From: Isoetes taiwanensis
Lineage: Eukaryota; Streptophyta; Lycopodiopsida; Isoetales; Isoetaceae
Direction: 5' to 3'
DNA length: 64,000 nucleotides
Assembly: GCA_021234155.1 (NCBI GenBank)
Contig: JAJEKV010000133.1
Location: 1,576,827-1,640,826 of the forward strand
Shown piece after piece: positions 55,900 through 64,000 of the stretch. The notes beneath the pieces are model-generated. The model was not told the DNA's origin. It was given only the letters and a program-made list of their open reading frames with translations, and did no database searches. The position numbers and the translations under genes are program-made. How positions within the stretch are numbered: position 1 is the stretch's first letter; each line of letters opens with the position of its first letter.

Positions 55900-57000
55900 G
55901 ATCCTACCACTTATGATGAGGGTTTTGCTTCTCCACAAAGTGCAAATTGGAAAATTGCTATGGATTTGAATATGATTCCTTGATTCATAAGGGAACTTGG
56001 GAGTTAGTAGAATTGCCTCCTGGAAGGAAGACGGTTAAATGCAAGTGGACATTCAAGACTAAATATCGAGCTGACGGTACCTTTGATAAGTTCAAAGCTC
56101 GCTTGGTTGCAAAAGGTTATTCTCAAGTTGCAGGTGTTGATTATCTTGAAACATTCTCACTTTGTAGTTTGCTAACCTTTGTGGAGGGCTCTTTTAGCAT
56201 TTTGTTGCCTATGATTTGGAAGTACATCGGATGGATGTTAAGGCGGCTTTTCTTAATGGTGATCTTCAAGAAGAAATTTACATGGAGCAACCCGGTTGGA
56301 TATGTTGTTCAAGGGAAGGAGGCTATGGTATGTAGGTTGCGAAATCTCTATATGGGCTTAAGTGTGCTTCCACATGAGCATGGTACTTGAAGATGAATAA
56401 TTTTCTATTATCGCCAGGATATCTTCCTAGTGCAACAGATTCGAATCTTTATGTCAAGAGATGTAATGGACGATTTGTTATTATAGCTCTATATGTTGAT
56501 GATGATACGATTTTAGGCTGCTAATGATATCAATTTCCTTAATCAAGTCAAGCGAGATCTTTCAACGGCTTTTTTGAGATGGTTGATCTTGGGCTTATCC
56601 GTTCATGTTTGGGAATTGAAGTGACTAGAGATAGAAGCAAAGGATGGCTGCAGTTACGTCAAAACAAGTATATTAATGATATAGTTAAGAAGTTCGGTTT
56701 GGAGCATGCTAAGAGTCAAGTTACACCTTTGCCTATAAGCTCTCGGAAGTATTCTTTGTCTACTTCAGATTCTCCTCTTTCAGATACCGAGAGACTTCAG
56801 ATGAAATCAGTTCCATATGCTAGTCTTGTTGGAGCCTTGATGTATTTGGCACATGCTACTCGCCCCGACATAAGCTTTGCAGCTAACACATTGGGTCAAT
56901 TTATGCAGGATCCAGGCATCAAACATTGGCAAGCTGCGAAGTGAGTTCTTCGTTATTTAAAAGGCACTAATAATTATGGACTTCTTTACAGAAAGCAAGA
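55900..57000 (+). pseudogene. Copia reverse transcriptase
   Basis: GTWELVELPPGRKTVKCKWT and YRADGTFDKFKARLVAKGYS start the domain (55990-56130). LYVDDDTILG (about 56487-56515) is the catalytic YVDD motif. A clean frame at 56579-56944 reads LGLIRSCLGIEVTRDRSKGW, YASLVGALMYLAHATRPDIS and GIKHWQAAK. A stop then precedes VLRYLKGTNN. The coding stops at the inversion breakpoint at about 57000. Confidence 0.9.
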
Positions 57001-57041
57001 CGCGCCATAATTTGACACCAGACATGTAGCCCAAAGCTGTC
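57001..57041 (-). pseudogene. Host kinase exon fragment at the inversion breakpoint
   Basis: On the minus strand DSFGLHVWCQIMAR is read, matching subdomain IX-X of TKL kinases (D-V-YSFG-x-x-x-WEIMTR). The next residues expected are a few amino acids and then PFKDLNAKN, which is how the plus-strand piece at 52427 begins (NHAFKDLNAKN). The fit across the two breakpoints is the reason for calling it despite its small size. The preceding ATGACAG could be the splice acceptor. No further kinase sequence was found to the right. Confidence 0.55.
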
Positions 57042-57480
57042 ATGACAGTAACGGAGGGGTTTGAGCATCATCACGAGTGGTCGTAAGGATCGCCATTGCG
57101 ATTCTTGCGAGAACAAGTGAAGGCAGAATACAATAAGCACATTGTGTGCATCGTGGTCAAATTACCATCTGGGGGTTGTATAACGGGTGTACAGAATCGC
57201 GACCGCGATCTCTCAGACTACTTTGTTTATCCAATTCAAAGTTGAGATAGCTCAAAAGCATAGTGAACAAAAGTATAACACATCTTGAATGAAAAAGCAT
57301 AACTCGTATTGAACATAAAACATGTGAAAATGTTATAACAAAAACATTTTACAAAATGCTCAAAGACAAAGGCGAAGCTACATCAATCGAGTCTCAAATA
57401 CGGTCTACGGATCAATACCATGTTGAGCAGCTATTCTTGCAATATGCTCCTTTCCAATAGCAATGGTCTGAGGATGTGTC

Positions 57481-57980
57481 CATTTCAGATATCCAGCTTT
57501 TTACGGGATGTCAACATCCATTGCCCGCTTACGTTCGAACACGCCCGACATATCTTGGCTATTAAACAATTCGTCCTGCAATTGCTCAGAATACTCATTA
57601 GAGGGTACCAGCTTCTGCCTTTTAGGTGAAGGGTCGGGGGAGGTTCTCCCACTTCCGGAGGCGGCTTCAGAAGTTCCCACATACTCAAAGTTAGGAAGAG
57701 GCTTGTCCAGTTGCTTGGATAGCAGTGGCATTATGGTGTCGAAGTTCTTGTTCAGGGCTTCAAGCTTCTCGAAAGTTGGATCAAGTTTTGCCTGTGCCTT
57801 CTCAGTCTGCTCTATCAGTTCCCGGGTCTCCTTGATCCTTTCTTCGAAGCTTTTCTGATCCAGGCCTTCTAGTATCTGTTCCATGTTGCTGAGATCCGTT
57901 CCCTGTGTTATATTAATATCAGGCTTGTCGGAACCTTGTTCTTCACGTTGCTCATCATGCTCTTCACCTTCCTCTTCCAT
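57481..57980 (-). CDS. Acidic coiled-coil ORF, unknown
   Basis: A 159-codon minus-strand frame from ATG to stop. It begins with an acidic segment (EEEGEEHDEQREEQGS), followed by a long predicted coiled coil (SFEERIKETRELIEQTEKAQ ... KLEALNKNF), a Ser/Pro-rich linker and a basic patch (PSPKRQKLV). Codon-like composition and clean reading suggest a real coding exon. I recognise no family. It could be a gag-like structural protein or the C-terminal exon of the minus-strand gene above it. Confidence 0.4.
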
Positions 57981-58039
57981 GTCGGGGCCTTGCCATTTTC
58001 TCTAGAATCTCAAGAAAGATCTAAGGAAAGCGGCATACC

Positions 58040-60800
58040 TTGTCGTCAAACTCGAAAGCAACACTCCGTTTTCCTTGCATCAACGCTACCCTTGAGGCAC
58101 TTCCGCCGAGAAGAAATCCAAAACGCGAACCTTCTAATGGTACCGGCTCCTTCACTATATAATAGACATAAGAGGTTTTGCACGGCTCTTAAGCCTAAGT
58201 CGCCTTCCATAGCTGCCCATTTGAATTTGGGTTTACCTGTAAAGAACTCCAAATACTTTCTTTTGGTTTTTGCATCTACTTCTTCGTCGCCAGTTTTCGG
58301 ATATTTTGGAAGAGGAGTGCTTTGTGGTGCTTTAGTGACTTGAGTGAGTCGCAGCTCCAAGTTGGGTTTAACGGCAAAGACCGAACGTCACTCCTGCATT
58401 GTCACATGGTCGACATAATGGAATTCTTTTATATTTTTTTGCTCTCCCAACCTTTCTCTTCATAAGCCCCTAGGGAAACATGGGAGCTACCTTGTATCCG
58501 GGCTAAGATCAGTACAAACAGGTTTGGCAAATGTACCGATCGAGAAACATGACAATATGGTACACTTTTGCATGTGTCATGCCATGCGCAACTCGCTAAA
58601 AAAATCGTGTATTTTTTCACATCCCTGTGGTGGAAAAACTACGCATGTCTACAAAAATCAAACTGGCATTTTCTGACACCGATGCAGACACAAGGATGCC
58701 ACTTTTTGTTACGTGCTGCACGATGTTTTGCTTCTCTTTCATTTTCCGGGCCTCATCTGGCCTCATTATAGCAAAATAGCTTCCAAAACCGCAGTGCAGA
58801 TTACCTTGAACCGCCTCTTTATTATAGTTTGCTTTGGCGTATTCAAATCGGTAATGCGCAATATCCGGGGAGACGTTGCTCGGGGCGACTCTGGAAAACA
58901 TGAAGCCAACTCTTCAAAATTATTGTACATCTTCTCACGGGAGATAGATTTGGCGTATGATAACACTTCACGATGCATGAGTGAAAGTGTTACGATGTCT
59001 AGAGCCCTCTCGACCGCAATTAAAACGTCTGTATACCCTGGCCGCACTTTCAAAGAAAACCTTGCCCCTGTAAGATTTAGGCCCATCAACCGGCTTACCT
59101 CAAAGATTGTTCATTCCTCGTAGGTTTCGGGAATGTCTTGTTGAAGAATTCTTTTGATGGTTTATCCGTAATTCCCCCGATCATGGTGAGCTTCCGGCTT
59201 GCCCAATTGTTGACAACTTCTACGAGTTTAGACAAAGTGATTCTTGCATAAATAGGAACCGCTTCTCATCCTTCGTTCTTTAACCTTGAGTTGTGGTAGC
59301 CACCTCCACAAAATCCCGCAGAAGTCTTTGGTTAGGATCGCTGACGGCGATTTTTCACGAGCAAAGAAACGAATAACATACCTTCCGGGCGGATGTCGCT
59401 TTAGGTTCTGTTGGCCTTGTGGAGGACATCCAATGCCTTATGCTGGTTTCTTAGTTGTTGGAGCTTCTCAATCGGTGGTTCTTTGTATAATCAGTATGCG
59501 ATGACGCGTCGTTAATCGTATGGAAATCGAATGTATTCTTTGTTGGAGAGGTTACCATTTAATACACGACTTCTTCTTTTTAAATATGCTTTTCGCAAAT
59601 TCCAACCTTTGCTCGACATTGCCCACGCGCATGTGCATAAAAACCGCGGCAAAATGCTTTGTGATTACCGTAAATAATATAAAATTTTTGTTTGCCAATT
59701 CTTCCGGGTTCGACCAAGTGACTAATTTCACGCATGTGACCGAGATACACTAGTTAGTCCAAGAAATTGTTCCACGAAGATCGCGACCAGCGATCCCTTC
59801 GAGCATATTTATATATGTAACCAATATGAGAAGAAAGAAATAAATATGATGTAAAGACCTTGTTAAAGGATCATATGGAACGAGATCGGCCGGTGTAAGA
59901 ACTTCGCCGGGTATTTCTTGAAGCTTTTTATCGATTGTCGTACATGGTCATTTGACCAGGACTCTATGTGTCATATTAGCGGAGCTGGTTCGCAATCAAA
60001 AATCTTGACTCTTTGGAACCGGTTTACACCCATTGGATAATATCTTTTGAACTCCTCGAGCTTGATCTTTGTCTCATGCCGTTTCTTTTCTTCATCCGGA
60101 TTGAACTTCAAATCTTCCGGCATTTGGGATCAGTTCTCCAGGCAATAAGTGGCTGGTAGGTCTTTGGTCTAGTGGACGAGGGAAGGAGTAGAAGACGCCG
60201 AAGGTTGGCGCCTTTGTCATCCGTGGGCTTTGGAATCTTTATCTGAATGGCGGGATCCTCTTTGATGGCTGTCCTTCTAGTGCGGCGGATTCTGGGGGAG
60301 CATTCAAAAGCATGACGGGAGCTGAAGGGTCAACTACTGCAGAACAACCAACATTTTCCGAGGGGGCTACAGCAGCTGCTGACGGAACAACATTTGCCTC
60401 TATGGGCAATACAGTATCCTTTGTAGTGGATGGCTCGCCAATAGCCTGCAAAGGGGCCACGGATCTCTTCTTTGAAATAGCCCTGAGCCAGTTGGTGTCC
60501 ATCCTTGAAGGCAGTTTGTTGTCTTTAGTAGCCTTCAAAGCAGCAGAAGGAGGTTTCTTATCAGCTGAAAGGCCTTTTCTGCAAATGCTAAATCCAACAA
60601 GTATATCCCTGTTGCACTTTATACCCGACAAACTTAAGGAATCATAGGACGGCAATATCCAGCCAAATCCCTTAGCACTAGTAGCCATCCCCTTGCCGCT
60701 GTCGCTTTGTTGACTTTATCGGCAATCATAATGGATGGATCATAATTACGCCATCTCAAAAGCGTGCTTTCGACAAACCTGCAGCCCTTGAGTATCTTCT
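58040..60800 (-). pseudogene. Decayed minus-strand coding region, unknown
   Basis: Pieces read in order on the minus strand. About 60780-60660 reads VESTLLRWRNYDPSIMIADK. 60688-60239 is 149 codons, Ala/Pro-rich in its C-terminal half. About 60130-59960 contains PEDLKFNPDEEKKRHETK and KRYYPMGVNRFQRVKIFD. 59089-58766 contains YNNFEELASCFPESPRATSP. 58901-58617 contains IAHYRFEYAKANYNKEAV and GFGSYFAIMRPDEARKMKE, and 58360-58046 follows. Several edges look like splice sites. No known domain was found. Because the host kinase lies inverted at 57.0 kb this could be upstream sequence of that gene, but a separate transposon gene is as likely. Confidence 0.35.
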
Positions 60801-61059
60801 ACGCGCAAATTATTGCATCCGTACATTATTTTTGGTGCCTTCCCACATAGCAATTACTATACCTAGCTGCTCGTAATCTTCCCGGACCCTTCCCATTCCT
60901 AAAGAACAAACACAAGTCCTTTCGGTCTCGGTGACATGAGGTTTTGCTGTCGGCGATTTCAACACACCACTTCCCGCTTCTATCGGGGAGTGACAATTAC
61001 GATTGGTTCCACATTCGGCCCAAGGAATAGTTCGAGGGCTGCGAAAGCAATTGAACACA

Positions 61060-61897
61060 AAGTTAGATGCACAAGTATTGGAAGAAGGTGTTAAGTAAGG
61101 ATCGCGCCGATCCGTTCAACAGTTGCAAACTAATAAAGGGTGTTCTCAGGACCATTATCTTTGGCAAGAAACGCGGCCGCGTTCTTTACGACCAGCCGCC
61201 GAAGTGTTACGTTTTATATAAATCGCCGCCACTATCGCGCACATTGTCTTGAGCACTACCTTTCAGAAAATAGCAAAGGTCATGGTCACAACTATCGCGA
61301 CCGCGATCGTAGCGACCATCTACCTATCCTAAAAAGACATGGTCGAAGCTATAGAGATACCTATGCTATAAAAAATCGCGGAAATTACCTTCTCTCGAGG
61401 GCGTGAGGCGCTGAGACATGGTGGCTTTTAGAAATTTTTTGAAGGCGCTTGAAATTTGCTGAAGGCGCTAGAAATTTTTCGTGAGGCTAATCAGAAAAAT
61501 GAACGCCACTCTTTTTTATAGACATCGCCATTATGACGGGCGCCATTATGACGGGCGGCGTCATTATGACGGGCGGCATATTCCCCCATTACCCCTAAAA
61601 GCAACCCCCAGCTTAGCAACGTACGGGACGGTCACACGTGAGAATTTTTGTGAGAGTGACTGTGGGGCAGTTCGAAAGGACATCAAATCACCCACGGCAT
61701 GTCATTTTAAATTGGGCAGGGACAGGCGCATTAGGGCATAAAAAGGTCCCGCCCGTCTTACCGCATTTGAAATTCAAATCCATTTCAAATGCAGGAAGAC
61801 CCTCACACAATTTCATTCTTGCAAAGTTTGGGAAGAAGTTGTTCGAGGCTACCTGAAGTTAATTTGAAGGGCTTATGTTGGATTACAATGGCGCTCG
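61060..61897. other. Repetitive DNA between coding regions
   Basis: Contains GAAGGCGCT-GAAATTT repeats near 61440-61480 and a 15-18-bp tandem (CATTATGACGGGCG, three copies, 61529-61575). Plus-strand short frames here are repeat-derived. Confidence 0.45.
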
Positions 61898-62208
61898 ATG
61901 AATTTCAAAGCATCCAAGCATATTTCACATTGTAGAATTCATTGAAGGCCAAAGGCAGCAAGTTCATTGATTAAACTGTGTTTTCGCTTAAATGCGCAAG
62001 ATGCACCCTTTTTTTGTCTGGTAGATGCTTGGATGCTTTGAAAGCATGAAAGCATTTTGTGTCTGGTGGATGCTTGGATGAATTTCAAAGCATCCAAGCA
62101 TATTTGACGATGTAGAATTCATTGAAGGCAAAAGACAGGCAAGTTCATTCATTAGACTGTTTTTTCAGTTAAATTTGCCGCATGCACCCTTTTTTTGTCT
62201 GGTAGATG
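61898..62208. repeat. 180-bp tandem duplication
   Basis: AATTTCAAAGCATCCAAGCA begins at 61901 and 62081. Both copies continue through GTAGAATTCATTGAAGG, CAAGTTCATT.ATTA.ACTGT and GCACCCTTTTTTTGTCTGGT. A shorter inverted word (GCTTGGATGCTTTGAAAGCATG) lies between them. Confidence 0.85.
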
Positions 62209-62702
62209 AAATCCCATTCTAATTTGGTAATATAGATTGCCTGTATCAAAAATTCTTAAGATGTTCCTGTTTGTAGGCGTTGATGTCATTCATCTTCCAC
62301 TGATGCAGGTGATCCTTGAGGCACAGCTAGCAGTCATCAGGATCGCGAAGGCGATCTTTTCGAACATATTCTAGACCCATCAAGGGTTATTGATTCATCT
62401 ACTTCTCCCGTAGGTCGTCCCTACGACACAGCTAGTGCTCGTCCGGATCGCTGGCGATTTTGGCGCAAAGATAATCGAGACAAAAATGTATAATCTAGAC
62501 TATGGTATATGCTTGATGTAGGAGATTATGTTAGCTGCTTGCTCTAGGCACGTACAATCTAGACAAGTCTATCTGCTTGCTGAAGGAGATCGCGGTCGCG
62601 ATCCTGCTAACCATGTCCTTGCTTAAGCTTGGTCTCTGGCTAACGTGAAAGTGCTCTTTGACATCATTGGGTGGCGTTCTCTCTCCGGAGCAATAACGCC
62701 CA

Positions 62703-62958
62703 TTGTGCTTGAAAAATGAGACATGGCTGCCTCAAGTCCATCTTGTTCCATGGAGTCAAAGTGGGGGAGGGAAAAGTACATGCCTTCGACAAGCACCACA
62801 ACTTGCCCTTGCCGAGAGATACCGTTGTAGTGTCTATGGAAGTTATTCTCAACGGAAGCATTGGTTTGCCATTTCCTCGAACCGAATTGGCAACACTTGG
62901 GGATTCTCGAGGGAGTTTTATTTTGTGGCCAGTAGTAGGGATAGCTAACCTTACGTAA
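62703..62958 (+). pseudogene. DUF8039-like domain of a CACTA-type element
   Basis: The frame from 62716 reads LFHGVKVGEGKVHAF, LPLPRDTVVVSMEVILNGS, LPFPRTELATLGDSRGSFIL and WPVVGI. The pattern of a GKVH strand, P-x-x-x-V-x-V-x-V-x-x-V-x-x-G, LP-x-P and a GD/GSF-x-x-WP ending is that of DUF8039, often found in plant En/Spm (CACTA) transposon proteins. Neither TNP2 transposase nor Ulp1 motifs were recognised nearby. The minus strand is also open here but shows no domain. Confidence 0.5.
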
Positions 62959-63089
62959 GAACCCGAAATATCCACACCGCCGCACGCATTAAAAAATTGA
63001 TTGGCTTGTGTTGCAAGCACCGGAAAGCCCTTCCGTGAATAACCTTCGAGGTATTTCAAGGGACGAGCTAGTAGAGAAAAGTTGCACAC

Positions 63090-64000
63090 TACTCCATGAC
63101 TGCTGCAACATTCCGTATGCCCTTGGGGTGATCATCTTCGACCCTAATCAGCCGCTTGTGACATGAGATTGGGAGAAGACTACTTGGCAAGCAACCATAA
63201 TGAAGACATTCCCTATGCCGATAGGCCGACCATGCGATGCCAAGCATGTGCTGAAATGCCACGCTTGTAACGACACGGTGAGGTGGGCGATTGCTTTGGT
63301 GTTAGTAGACAATGTTCTTTGTGTCAACACTCATAAAGACCGCGGAAACATACGGTCGTTGAAGCGTAACCCTATGCCATGCAAATTGAGCCCGAAAAGG
63401 CAACAAAGAGGACGTACACAATGGTGAACCGGACCCCACGCTCACCTCCCTCGCGGGCCACTAAAGCCGAGAGAAAAATCACAAAGAACTTCCATTTCAG
63501 ACTTCAAGTCTTCGCTCTGCTGCATGTGAAGATCTTTGCGCAAACTTCTCAACAGCCGAGATTGCGTGTGGCGCGTAGGTTCTATCGAACTTGCGAAGCT
63601 TCAGACAGACCACATTTGTTTTCAACATGTTAGACGCCCTGCTCACGTAACGGCCCGGGTGCGTAAGCTAATGCTAAATAATAAGGTGTTTGTTTTGAAA
63701 GCATGGCATAGAGCCTATGGTATTCCAATGTCCACATTCTATAAGTGGCTAAGACTTTTCCTTGCTGGTCACAGAGTTGCCGAAAGCATGGTAACATGGG
63801 CACACTAAAAAGCCGAGGCCTCACACTCTTGTCGGAAGGCCATACTCTCTATGTACATAGATGAGAATGCAGAGACGATGCCCCACGATCGAAAAATCAC
63901 ACATCAAGGGGTGAGAGAGAATGTCAAGAGGCTCCCTCCGGCCCCTAACTAAAAAGGACATTCTTCAAGAGGTGGACGCCAATGTGATGGAGATGACGGG
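63090..64000 (+). pseudogene. Transposase-like region with HTH segment, partial
   Basis: Plus-strand frames: 63200-63427 (PMPIGRPCDAKHVLKCHAC, possibly the end of the preceding protein), then 63650-63807 reading VRKLMLNNKVFVLKAWHRAY, GIPMSTFYKWLRLF and LAGH. FKAW.RAYGI..STFYK resembles the helix-turn-helix at the start of some eukaryotic transposases. After a stop the frame resumes with CRKAILSMYIDENAETMPHD and VRENVKRLPP, then runs off the window. The DDE catalytic part would lie beyond the edge. Family not determined. Confidence 0.35.

Larger units (their letters stand above)
53027..57000 (+). mobile_element. Ty1/copia element, 5' portion (LTR, gag, pol)
   Basis: TSD GTAGA (53027-53031), 5' LTR, primer-binding site, gag, protease/integrase and reverse transcriptase in copia order. 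It stops after RYLKGTNNYGLLYRKQD at about 57000, inside the RT-RNase H region. The remaining RNase H, polypurine tract, 3' LTR and TSD are at 51562-52312 in the opposite orientation. LTRs appear identical, so insertion is recent, yet gag-pol carries many frameshifts. Confidence 0.93.
57088..62604. repeat. Dispersed GATCGC-n-GCGATC palindromes
   Basis: At least eight occurrences: 57088, 57194, 59335, 59779, 61293, 62341, 62445 and 62588, with a half-match at 61094. Cores are GATCGC and GCGATC arms separated by 2-5 bases, the most symmetric being GATCGCGGTCGCGATC (62588) and ATCGCGACCGCGAT (57195, 61294). Flanks are often similar (CACAGCTAG...GGATCGC at 62320 and 62430). They are confined to this part of the window. 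Confidence 0.75.

Overview
This looks like a window from a large, repeat-rich land-plant nuclear genome. Supporting signs are Ty1/copia and Ty3/gypsy elements primed by initiator tRNA-Met, an L1-type LINE with plant ORF1 features, tRNA-derived SINE-like sequences, PLS-type PPR modules, a plant kinesin-12 fragment and GT-AG exons. The PPR and LINE style suggests a non-flowering plant (fern, lycophyte or gymnosperm), but that is only an impression. No intact protein-coding gene, rRNA, tRNA gene or CRISPR array was recognised. Nearly every coding signal is broken by stops or frameshifts.

Layout. 1-2.1 kb: end of a copia pol gene and unassigned DNA. 2.1-21 kb: a roughly 1.02-kb unit in two tandem copies. 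The first copy is split by a 16.8-kb gypsy-like element with a 5' LTR (3080-4595), a primer-binding site (4597), a polypurine tract and a 3' LTR (18367-19890). I see no pol domains inside it. Its 5' internal part carries two promoter-like modules, built from 70-bp double inverted repeats plus a TATA box. The first of these leads directly to an ORF starting MARTKQTA whose far end is a recognisable histone H3 fold. Deeper inside are a LINE tail, a kinesin-12 motor fragment and one arm of a >2-kb inverted repeat whose partner lies at 23.8-27.1 kb. 21-36 kb: dispersed and inverted repeats, a BED-finger remnant and SINE-like pieces. 36.8-41.2 kb: a GC-rich, decayed but structurally near-complete LINE. 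41.8-42.2 kb: a MITE with long terminal inverted repeats. 43.1-43.4 kb: a replication factor C fragment on the minus strand. 45.3-46.9 kb: an unidentified spliced gene. 47.9-49.6 kb: PPR pseudogene pieces.

51.2-57.0 kb: a young copia element inserted in an intron of a host kinase / Ig-like / PH-like gene, followed by an inversion of about 4.6 kb. The two LTRs read as identical over 184 bp, point in opposite directions, and still carry matching GTAGA target duplications. The kinase domain is cut at the same breakpoints. 57-64 kb: a decayed minus-strand coding region of unknown type, studded with GATCGC...GCGATC palindromes, then a plus-strand transposon region with a DUF8039-like domain and an HTH-like segment running off the end.

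The two main stories are a histone H3-like gene riding inside a large pol-less LTR element, and a fully reconstructable inversion through a recent copia insertion and a host kinase gene. Differences between repeat copies cluster in CG/CHG-rich words and are mostly indels, so individual frameshifts may partly reflect sequencing error.
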